From positions 1 through 12,800 of the forward strand of contig JAEZZE010000348.1 in the NCBI GenBank assembly GCA_023418755.1: a DNA stretch of 12,800 nt, written 5' to 3'. The position numbers were made by a program, and so were the translations under genes. The notes under the pieces are model-generated. The model saw only the letters and a program-made list of their open reading frames with translations. It had not been told where the DNA came from and did no database searches. Shown piece after piece: positions 6,893 through 12,800 of this stretch (positions within the stretch are counted from its first letter, which is position 1; each line of letters opens with the position of its first letter). This DNA is from Bacillota bacterium (GTDB lineage Bacteria; Bacillota; Bacilli; Paenibacillales; Paenibacillaceae).

Positions 6893-8308
6893 TCACTCCC
6901 CGCCTCCTCTCTGCAGCGTCGTTACGATTTGTTCCATTTTCATACCCCTCGATGCTTTGACGAGCACCAGATCGTCCGGAGACAGTTCGGCGAGCAGCAG
7001 CGCTCCAAGAGCTGTCTTATCTTCGAAATGGCGAAGGTCATCTTGTTCGTATTTCGTTCTCGCTTCCTCGTACGCTTGCTTGGACAGAGGTCCGTACAGC
7101 AGCACGCGATCCGCCTTCGAACGGTCCAAATACCGCCCGATGCCGCCGTGCAGCTCCAGTTCGCCCTCGCCCAGTTCCAGCATGTCGCCGAGCACGATCC
7201 ATTTGCGGCGATAGCCTTCCAGCTCCGCTACCAGATCGATCGCCGCCCTGACCGAAGTCGGGCTGGCGTTGTAGGCGTCGTTGAAAATGGCCGCCCCGTT
7301 CCAGGCGGAGCTGCGCTCGATCCGCATGCCGGTCAGCTTCGTCTGCTTCAGGCCGGCGCCGATGACGTCCGGCGACAGGCCGAACGCCCTTCCCACCGCG
7401 ATAGCCGCCAGCGCGTTCACCGCGTTGTGGCGCCCCGGAATCGGCAGCTCGAACGCCTCCTCGACGTCGCCCGACGCCGTAAAACGCGTGCCCTCCGCGG
7501 CCACGCGAACGTAACGCGCGACCCAATCGTTGCCCGCGTTCTCCCCGAACGCGACAAGCTTCGTTCCCGGCGCAAGCGGCCGCTCGGCGAGCGCTTCGGC
7601 GATCAACGGTTCGTCGCCGCAATAGACGAGCGTGCCGTCCGGCTTCAGCCCTTCGGCGATTTCCAGCTTCGCCTTGGCGATGTTGCGACGCGAGCCGAGC
7701 TGCAGAAGATGGGATTCCCCGATGTTCGTAATGACCGCGATGTCCGGACGGGCCAGCCGGGAGAGCAGGGAAATTTCCCCGAAGCCGCTCATCCCCATCT
7801 CCAGCACGAGCGCTTCCGTCTCCGCGGGCGCGCTCAGAATCGTAAGCGGCAACCCGATATGATTATTGTAATTGCCTTCGGTTTTATGTACAAGAAACGA
7901 TGTCGCGAGCACGGACGAGATCAGATCCTTGGTCGTCGTCTTGCCGTTGCTGCCGGTCACCGCCACCGTTTTCGCGGCGCCCAATCGCTCGCTCAGGTAC
8001 GCCGCCGCCAGGCGCTGCAGCGCCTCCAGCGTGTCCCCCACGAGAATGAGCGGAATGTCCAAGCCCTCCGGCCGCGGAACCGAAGCGTCCCACAGCGAGG
8101 CCGTCGCGCCCGCATCCCTGGCCGCCCGGATATAATCGTGCCCGTCGAACCGCTCTCCCCTTAACGGGACGAACAGCTGACCCGGACCGATGCTGCGCGT
8201 GTCGGTCGATACGCCGCTAAGGCGCAGTTCCTCTCCTCCGGCCGTATCGCCGCCGATGCCCAGCGCGCCGATCCAATCGGCCGTTTCCCGAACCGTTGCC
8301 TCCATCAC
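6893..8308 (-). CDS. murF: UDP-MurNAc-tripeptide:D-Ala-D-Ala ligase MurF
   Basis: The last cytoplasmic Mur ligase, adding D-Ala-D-Ala to UDP-MurNAc-tripeptide at the expense of ATP. It has 471 residues, slightly over the usual 450-460. Seen: the N-terminal MurF-type module with SGVSTDTRSI (res 31-40) and LFVPLRGERFDGHDY (45-59), the P-loop AVTGSNGKTTTKD (116-128), EGNYNNHIGLP (144-154), EMGMS, NIGESHL, the KAK pair at 212-214 that includes the lysine carbamylated in this family, GRHNAVNALAA (292-302) and FNDAYNASPTS (342-352). The start is GTG at 8308, which overlaps the murE TGA as GTGA and has AAGGAG nine bases upstream; an ATG at 8305 is the alternative and is one codon shorter. Its place next to murE, rather than with ddl as in B. 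subtilis, is the arrangement I associate with Paenibacillaceae. Confidence 0.96.
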   Translation of the reverse strand: MMEATVRETADWIGALGIGGDTAGGEELRLSGVSTDTRSIGPGQLFVPLRGERFDGHDYIRAARDAGATASLWDASVPRPEGLDIPLILVGDTLEALQRLAAAYLSERLGAAKTVAVTGSNGKTTTKDLISSVLATSFLVHKTEGNYNNHIGLPLTILSAPAETEALVLEMGMSGFGEISLLSRLARPDIAVITNIGESHLLQLGSRRNIAKAKLEIAEGLKPDGTLVYCGDEPLIAEALAERPLAPGTKLVAFGENAGNDWVARYVRVAAEGTRFTASGDVEEAFELPIPGRHNAVNALAAIAVGRAFGLSPDVIGAGLKQTKLTGMRIERSSAWNGAAIFNDAYNASPTSVRAAIDLVAELEGYRRKWIVLGDMLELGEGELELHGGIGRYLDRSKADRVLLYGPLSKQAYEEARTKYEQDDLRHFEDKTALGALLLAELSPDDLVLVKASRGMKMEQIVTTLQRGGGE

Positions 8309-9792
8309 CGCATTCGACTCCTTATCGCTTCTTTCGCCACAAGGCGATCGTCGAAATCGTGCGTTTCCCGTCCGATGATCTGGTACGTCTCATGGCCTTT
8401 CCCCGCAATCAATACTACATCGCCGGGGCCTGCCCGATCAACCGCTTTTTCGATCGCCGACCGCCTATTCGGTTCCAGCTCGTAGCGGTCGGGCGATACG
8501 CCCGCTTCCTTCAGCCCCGCTTCTATGTCCTTCAGGATGCGCTCCGGATTCTCGGTGCGCGGATTGTCGCTCGTCGCGATGATCTCGTCGGCCAGCTCGG
8601 CCGCGATCCGTCCCATGATCGGGCGCTTCCCGGCGTCGCGGTCGCCCCCGCAGCCGAACACGCAGATGATCTTGCCGGCGGCAAGCTCCTTCACCGTGTT
8701 CAACACGTTCTCGAGCCCGTCCGGCGTATGGGCGTAATCGACGATGACGGCGTAAGGCTGGCCGGCGTCGACCGGCTCCACGCGCCCGGGAACGCCCGGA
8801 ATCCCCTCCAGGCTGGAGATCGCCCCTTCGAGGGCGATGCCCTCGCAGAGCGCGGCGCCCAGAGCGGCAAGCGCGTTATACACATTAAACTTGCCGACGA
8901 GCCGCAAGCCGACCCGGCGGCTGCCGAAAGGGGATTCCAGCCGGAAGGACGTGCCCCCGGCCGTAATCCTGACATCGGATGCGCGCAGGTCGGCCTCGTT
9001 CTCGATGCCGTAGGTCAGCACCTCGGCGGAGGTCAGCTTGGCGAACCGTTCCGAGGCTTCGTCGTCGGCGTTCAGCACGGCGAATTTGCGCTCCCGGGGA
9101 TCGTCGGAATACGCGTTGCCGAGCCGCGCGAAAAACAGGCCCTTGGCCGCTTCGTACGCCTCCATCGTGACGTGGTAGTCGAGATGGTCCTGCGTCAGGT
9201 TGGTGAAGATCGCCGTCCGGAAATCGCAGCCTTTCACGCGACCCTGATGAAGAGCATGCGAGGACACCTCCATGACGCAGCGCTCCGTCCCCGCTTCGAC
9301 CATGTCGCGCATAATCGTCTGCAAGCGGAGAACGTCCGGCGTCGTCCCCGACATCGGAAAGCTTTGCCCCCCGTAACGGGTTTCGATCGTGCCGATGACG
9401 CCGGCGGAGACGCCCGCGTCCGCCCAAATTCTCTCGACCAAATAAGTGGTCGTCGTCTTGCCGTTCGTCCCCGTCACGCCGACCGGCTTCAGTCTATGGG
9501 AAGGTCTGCCGTAATAATAGTCGGCGACGATCGCCAGCGCGTTCCGGGTGTCCGGCACGACGAGTTGCGGCGCAGGGAGCGGCAGCTCGCGGGAGACGAC
9601 GAGCGCCGCCGCTCCCTGCGCCAGCGCCTGCTCCGCGTAATCGTGTCCGTCCACCGTATGTCCGGGCAGGCAGAAAAAAAGGCAGCCCGACCGTACTTGG
9701 CGGGAATCGGTCTCCAGGCTCCGAACGCCGACCGAGCCGTCGCCTACGATCCGGGCAAGCAGCAATTGTTGAGAGAGTTCGAGAAGATTCAT
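8305..9792 (-). CDS. murE: UDP-MurNAc-dipeptide:meso-2,6-diaminopimelate ligase MurE
   Basis: A cytoplasmic ligase that adds the third residue of the stem peptide. With 495 residues it has the family length. Motifs: SLETDSRQV near res 25-33, the P-loop GVTGTNGKTTTT (res 105-116 region), TTPDVLRLQ, EVSSHAL (175-181), NLTQDHLDYH (198-207), the carbamylated lysine Lys217 in YEAAKGLFF, DYAHTPDGLE (352-361), GCGGDRD, DNPRTENP (409-416) and GKGHE (464-468). The DNPR motif is the established mark of meso-DAP rather than L-Lys addition, so the peptidoglycan should be of the DAP type. The start is ATG at 9792 because AGGAGG (9803-9808) precedes it by ten bases; the frame stays open further upstream only from a TTG at 9849 and lacks homology there. 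It overlaps murF by four bases. Confidence 0.96.
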   Translation of the reverse strand: MNLLELSQQLLLARIVGDGSVGVRSLETDSRQVRSGCLFFCLPGHTVDGHDYAEQALAQGAAALVVSRELPLPAPQLVVPDTRNALAIVADYYYGRPSHRLKPVGVTGTNGKTTTTYLVERIWADAGVSAGVIGTIETRYGGQSFPMSGTTPDVLRLQTIMRDMVEAGTERCVMEVSSHALHQGRVKGCDFRTAIFTNLTQDHLDYHVTMEAYEAAKGLFFARLGNAYSDDPRERKFAVLNADDEASERFAKLTSAEVLTYGIENEADLRASDVRITAGGTSFRLESPFGSRRVGLRLVGKFNVYNALAALGAALCEGIALEGAISSLEGIPGVPGRVEPVDAGQPYAVIVDYAHTPDGLENVLNTVKELAAGKIICVFGCGGDRDAGKRPIMGRIAAELADEIIATSDNPRTENPERILKDIEAGLKEAGVSPDRYELEPNRRSAIEKAVDRAGPGDVVLIAGKGHETYQIIGRETHDFDDRLVAKEAIRSRMR

Positions 9793-9851
9793 CGTATAAC
9801 GGCCTCCTGACGATCTGAAATGGCGTACTGCATCTGAAACAACGTACAATC

Positions 9852-9881
9852 ATTATGTTCTAACGCGCGCCCTTCATTCAA
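9852..9881 (-). promoter_or_regulatory. Candidate sigma-A promoter in the spoVD-murE gap
   Basis: In the 104-nt gap 9793-9896 the coding strand has TTGAAT (9876-9881), 18 nt, then CATAAT (9852-9857). The -10 matches 5 of 6 and the -35 matches 4 of 6 bases of the housekeeping consensus. Transcription would start near 9845, giving a leader of about 50 nt before the murE ATG. Such a promoter would let the mur genes be expressed apart from the sporulation gene spoVD. Confidence 0.45.
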
Positions 9882-9896
9882 GAGGATGAGCAAAGT

Positions 9897-11822
9897 TTAA
9901 TCCCCCGCGCCAAGATAGATGCGGATAACCGAGCCCTGCTGGACCCTCGCTCCCGCCGCCGGCGCTTGGCGTACGACCGTGGATCCGCTGCCGGAAGCCG
10001 ACAGCTGGAAGTTGGAATTCATGTCCTCGTAAATATCGGTCACCGTCTTGCCTACGAGATTCGGCACGGTGACGGTGCGGGGCTCCCCGTACTTGTATTC
10101 CTTCTCCACCTGCTTGCTGCGCGGCTGCACGCCCAGGTAAGGCAAGGCGTCGGCCATAATGTTGCGTACGATCGGAGCGGCGACCACGCCGCCGAACTGG
10201 ATGCCTTGCGGATTGTCGACGGCGACGTAGACGATGAGCTGAGGATCGTCGGCGGGAGCGAAGCCGATGAACGAGACGATATGCTCGTTTTTGGAATAGC
10301 GCCCGTTCACGACTTTCTGCGCGGTTCCCGTCTTGCCGCCGACGCGATACCCGTTCAGGAAAGCCTTCGCTCCCGTCCCCTGCGCGACGACTTTCTCCAG
10401 CGCGTCCCGCACCTTCTCGGAAGTCTCTTCCGAGATGACCTGCCGGACGAGCTGAGGCTCCGTCTCCTCGAGGATGATGCCGGTTTCCGGCTGGATCCAC
10501 GATTTGGAGACGAACGGCTTGAACAGCTTGCCGCCGTTGATCGCCGCCGATACCGCCGTAATCTGCTGGATCGGCGTTACCGATACGCCCTGCCCGAACG
10601 AAGTCGTGGCGAGCTCGACCGGACCGACTTGCTTGAGCTTGAACAGGATTCCGTTTTCTTCCCCTTGCAGGTCGATCCCGGTTTTTTTGCCGAAACCGAA
10701 ATTCTGAATGTACGAGAACAGCTTCTCCTTGCCCAGTCGGTTGCCCAGCGTCACGAAGCCGGGGTTGCAGGAGTTCTCCACCACTTCGAGGAACGTCTGG
10801 CTGCCGTGGCCGCCCGACTTCCAGCATCTCAGCTTCGCGCCGGCCACGTCGATATAGCCCGGATCGTAGAAGCGCTCATGCTCCAGATCGACCTTCTTTT
10901 CCTCGAGGGCGGCGGCCAGCGTGATGATCTTGAAGGTGGAACCCGGCTCGTAGGTCATCCAGATCGGCAGATTGCGGTTGTATACTTCCGAAGAAACCTC
11001 CTGGTATTTGTCCGGCTCGAACGTCGGCCGGCTCCCCATCGCGTAAATCTCCCCCGTATTCGGATTCATCGCGATGGCGATGACCCCGTCCGGCTGGTAC
11101 TGCAGCACCGCCTGATCCAGCTCGCGCTCGACGACCGACTGAATCGTCTGGTCGATCGTCAACTGCAGAGTCAGCCCGTCCTGAGGCGGCACGTATTGGT
11201 CGGAAGACTGCGGCATTTTGCGGCCCGCGGCGTCGGACAAATAGGATACGCTTCCTCTTAGCCCCGTCAACCGCTGATCGTATTTCAGCTCCAGCCCCGT
11301 CAAGCCTTGGTTGTAGCTGCCCGTAAAGCCGAGCACGTGCGAGGCCAGGTTCCCGTATGGATAGTAACGTTTGTTGTCCTCGGTCACGACGATGCCGGGC
11401 AGTCCGAGATTGCGGATCTCCTGGGCCTTCTCCATCGTCATTTTCCTTCCGCCGGGCTTCAATTCCACGCTCGACGCCCGCTTGGACAGCTTATCGAACA
11501 GCGCTTCCTCGGTCATGCCGAGCGGTCCGGCCAGTTGCCTCGCCGTGGCTCGCTTGTCCTTGATCTGTACCGGAATCGCGTAAATCGTCGGAGAACTGAC
11601 GTTATAGGCTAGCCGATTACCGTTGCGGTCCACGATCTCGCCGCGCTTCGCCTCGAACGGAATGTTCCGCCTCCAGGAGTCTTCGGCCTTTTTCGTAATC
11701 TCGTCGCCGATCCACAATTGCACGTAGCCGAGTCTGATCACGAGCGCCGCAAAGGCGAACACCGCGAACACTAGCGCGATATAGAGCCTTTTGCGGACCG
11801 TCACCTGCGATATTTTTTTCAA
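9897..11822 (-). CDS. spoVD: Stage V sporulation protein SpoVD, class B penicillin-binding protein
   Basis: A membrane-anchored D,D-transpeptidase predicted to cross-link cortex peptidoglycan in the forespore outer membrane, paired with SpoVE. Its 641 residues compare with about 646 in B. subtilis. Order: short cytoplasmic start VTVRKR, one transmembrane anchor (res 12-32), PBP dimerisation domain with RGEIVDRNG (60-68), transpeptidase domain with SxxK at Ser295-Lys298 (GSTFKI), SxN as Ser351-Cys-Asn353 and KTG at 497-499, then one PASTA domain (about 580-640). Cys333 and Cys352 match the redox-active pair of B. subtilis SpoVD, which favours SpoVD over a plain PBP2B. The start is TTG at 11822, with AAGGGGG seven bases upstream and the N-terminus KKISQVTVRKR aligned with the family. 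It follows pbpB by 88 nt. Confidence 0.93.
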   Translation of the reverse strand: MKKISQVTVRKRLYIALVFAVFAFAALVIRLGYVQLWIGDEITKKAEDSWRRNIPFEAKRGEIVDRNGNRLAYNVSSPTIYAIPVQIKDKRATARQLAGPLGMTEEALFDKLSKRASSVELKPGGRKMTMEKAQEIRNLGLPGIVVTEDNKRYYPYGNLASHVLGFTGSYNQGLTGLELKYDQRLTGLRGSVSYLSDAAGRKMPQSSDQYVPPQDGLTLQLTIDQTIQSVVERELDQAVLQYQPDGVIAIAMNPNTGEIYAMGSRPTFEPDKYQEVSSEVYNRNLPIWMTYEPGSTFKIITLAAALEEKKVDLEHERFYDPGYIDVAGAKLRCWKSGGHGSQTFLEVVENSCNPGFVTLGNRLGKEKLFSYIQNFGFGKKTGIDLQGEENGILFKLKQVGPVELATTSFGQGVSVTPIQQITAVSAAINGGKLFKPFVSKSWIQPETGIILEETEPQLVRQVISEETSEKVRDALEKVVAQGTGAKAFLNGYRVGGKTGTAQKVVNGRYSKNEHIVSFIGFAPADDPQLIVYVAVDNPQGIQFGGVVAAPIVRNIMADALPYLGVQPRSKQVEKEYKYGEPRTVTVPNLVGKTVTDIYEDMNSNFQLSASGSGSTVVRQAPAAGARVQQGSVIRIYLGAGD

Positions 11823-11829
11823 GAGAAAA

Positions 11830-11836
11830 CCCCCTT
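11830..11836 (-). promoter_or_regulatory. Ribosome binding site of spoVD deciding a TTG start
   Basis: AAGGGGG, one base away from the ideal AAGGAGG, sits seven bases before the TTG at 11822. The only other nearby choice is a GTG six codons further in, which has no such site and would remove conserved N-terminal residues. Confidence 0.7.
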
Positions 11837-11846
11837 ACCCGGGAAC

Positions 11847-11875
11847 GTCTGCAAGGCTATCGCCTTGTTCCAGAC
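11847..11875 (-). repeat. Bulged stem-loop in the spoVD leader
   Basis: The coding strand can fold as GTCTG, bulge GAA, CAAGGC, loop GATA, GCCTTG, CAGAC: eleven base pairs with one three-base bulge and a four-base loop. It ends ten bases before the spoVD ribosome binding site. No run of T follows on either strand, so it is not a standard intrinsic terminator. An alternative outer pairing, GGAAC with GTTCC at 11842-11846, competes with the lower stem. Confidence 0.6.
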
Positions 11876-11889
11876 TATTCCGCGGACAA

Positions 11890-11909
11890 GAGGGTTAGAA
11901 CAAGCCCTC
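11890..11909. repeat. Short inverted repeat just after pbpB
   Basis: GAGGG (11890-11894) and CCCTC (11905-11909) can pair across a ten-base loop, one base past the pbpB stop codon. On the plus strand the stem extends to seven pairs with one G-T wobble. It is weak and lacks a T-run, so its role is unclear. Confidence 0.3.
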
Positions 11910-11910
11910 G

Positions 11911-12800
11911 TCAGTCGGAGCCGGTTTCGTCGTCCGCCGTCCCATCGTCCGCCGGGGAGCCGTCGTCCGCGTCCGTCTCCGCATCCGATGAGTCGGTTTG
12001 ATCCTGCGGGGCAAGCTTCAAGTGCAGCGTCCAGCGGTCGTCTTCCTTGACCGCCTTCTGCGAGACGACGTATCCCTCGCCTTCGACCTTGACGGTCACC
12101 TGCAGCAGCGAGCACATCTCCAGCGCGTCGCGCAGCGACAAGCCGGCCAAATCGGGAACGTTGCCCGGTTTCGTGTCCGTCAGCAAGTAGATTCTCTGGG
12201 TGGCCGGCATAACGCTGCCGCCCTTCGGGAGCTGCTGCAGCACCTTCTCTCCCTTGCCCAGCACGCCGTACGGGAAGTTGCTTTGCGTCAGCCGGTCGCG
12301 CGCCTGGGCGACCGTCATTCCCGTCACGTCCGGCACGTTCGCCGTCAGCACCGTCTTCTTATCGTCGGCTTTCGACGTCGCGTCCGCGGAAGCCTCCGCC
12401 TCCGTCGCGTCCAGCTTCGGTTCAACCCCGAGCTTTTGCAGCGACTTGATCATGATTTCCTTGAAAATCGGACCGGCGATCGCGCCGCCGCCGGCATTGT
12501 CTACCTGAGGCTCGTCGACGACGATGTACAGCACGACCTTCGGATTCTCGACCGGCGCGTAGCCGATAAAGGAAACGACGTATTTGTTTTTGGCGTATCC
12601 GCCGGCTTGGCCGCTCGAAACCTTCTGCGCCGTACCCGTCTTGCCGGCGATCCGGTAGCCCGGCGTATAGGCGCTCCGTCCCGTCCCGTCTTTCAGGTCG
12701 CTGCCCACCTGCTCCAAATACAACCCGCCTTGACGCGATGTCTCCGGAGAGCTGACCTGACGCACGAGCTTCGGCTCCGTGACGACCTTCTCGCCCGTAT
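11911..12800 (-). CDS. pbpB: Penicillin-binding protein 2B, septal transpeptidase (N-terminal part outside window)
   Basis: The C-terminal 295 residues of a class B PBP, the cell-division transpeptidase of the septum; B. subtilis PBP2B has about 716. The frame is open to the right window edge at 12798, so the gene starts outside. Seen: the KTG motif in YRIAGKTGTAQKV (Lys codon at 12640-12642), SFIGYAPVENP and VVDEPQ of the transpeptidase core, then a low-complexity Ala/Asp/Lys linker, two PASTA domains (beginning NVPDVTGMT and GNVPDLAGLS) and an acidic tail ending at the stop. The SxxK serine and SxN motif lie outside. Position directly before spoVD, and two PASTA domains against one in SpoVD, support the PBP2B call, with ftsL, rsmH and mraZ expected further upstream. 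Confidence 0.93.
   Translation of the reverse strand, partial: TGEKVVTEPKLVRQVSSPETSRQGGLYLEQVGSDLKDGTGRSAYTPGYRIAGKTGTAQKVSSGQAGGYAKNKYVVSFIGYAPVENPKVVLYIVVDEPQVDNAGGGAIAGPIFKEIMIKSLQKLGVEPKLDATEAEASADATSKADDKKTVLTANVPDVTGMTVAQARDRLTQSNFPYGVLGKGEKVLQQLPKGGSVMPATQRIYLLTDTKPGNVPDLAGLSLRDALEMCSLLQVTVKVEGEGYVVSQKAVKEDDRWTLHLKLAPQDQTDSSDAETDADDGSPADDGTADDETGSD

Noticed and set aside
9653..9660. Another sigma-E-like -10, CATACGGT, inside murE on the coding strand
   Set aside because: The region 13-15 nt upstream is a poor -35 and no gene start follows nearby. It shows that single-box matches arise by chance.
8296..9810. A 504-codon open frame on the plus strand opposite murE
   Set aside because: It mirrors murE codon for codon, has Arg/Asp/His-rich composition without any recognisable motif, and lacks a ribosome binding site. 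It is a shadow caused by GC-rich third positions.
9793..9849. An N-terminal extension of MurE from a TTG at 9849
   Set aside because: The added 19 residues do not resemble the family, and the strong AGGAGG site lies inside the extension and points to the ATG at 9792.
9966..11261. A 431-codon plus-strand frame opposite spoVD
   Set aside because: Composition and lack of motifs mark it as an antisense shadow of spoVD.
11847..11875. The spoVD leader hairpin as an intrinsic terminator of pbpB
   Set aside because: No T-rich stretch follows on either strand; it is kept only as a stem-loop of unknown role.
1..12800. Mobile elements, CRISPR arrays, tRNA or riboswitch structures
   Set aside because: Coding density is very high with continuous dcw genes; no long direct or terminal repeats, transposase motifs or RNA gene signatures were seen.

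Overview
This window is a contiguous stretch of a Gram-positive dcw (division and cell wall) cluster. Every gene lies on the minus strand, so it reads from the right edge to the left. The order of transcription is pbpB (3' part) - spoVD - murE - murF - mraY - murD - spoVE/ftsW - murG - murB - murA (5' part). No rRNA, tRNA, mobile element, CRISPR array or prophage signal was seen. The DNA looks GC-rich by eye, and the long open frames on the opposite strand are shadows of the real genes.

Organism: a spore-forming member of the Bacillales, most likely Paenibacillaceae (Paenibacillus or Cohnella type). Three things point there. A spoVD gene directly follows a vegetative PBP2B gene, and a SpoVE-like SEDS protein precedes murG. 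MurE carries the DNPR motif of meso-diaminopimelate-adding enzymes. Finally, murF sits between murE and mraY and murA follows murB; in Bacillus subtilis both murF and murA lie elsewhere. The genus is inference.

Layout. Right edge to 11911: C-terminal part of PBP2B (KTG motif, two PASTA domains, acidic tail). 11822-9897: SpoVD, a class B PBP with one PASTA domain. 9792-4455: murE, murF, mraY and murD, tightly packed. 4411-3314: SpoVE/FtsW glycosyltransferase. 3308-2199: murG. After a 151-nt gap, 2047-1142: murB, and from 1125 to the left edge murA, cut off about 45-55 residues before its end. The only sizeable gaps are 11823-11910, 9793-9896 and 2048-2198; each holds a possible regulatory element.

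How the genes work together: MurA and MurB make UDP-MurNAc from UDP-GlcNAc. MurD, MurE and MurF then add D-Glu, meso-DAP and D-Ala-D-Ala (MurC, which adds the first residue, is not in the window). MraY moves the product to undecaprenyl phosphate (lipid I), MurG adds GlcNAc (lipid II), the SEDS protein polymerises glycan, and PBP2B or SpoVD cross-links it. PBP2B serves division; SpoVD and SpoVE are expected to serve spore cortex synthesis.

I found no evidence of an undescribed system. The items most worth a second look are a candidate sigma-E promoter inside the end of murD just upstream of spoVE, a conserved cysteine pair in SpoVD that matches the known redox switch of the B. subtilis protein, and a strong bulged hairpin in the spoVD leader.
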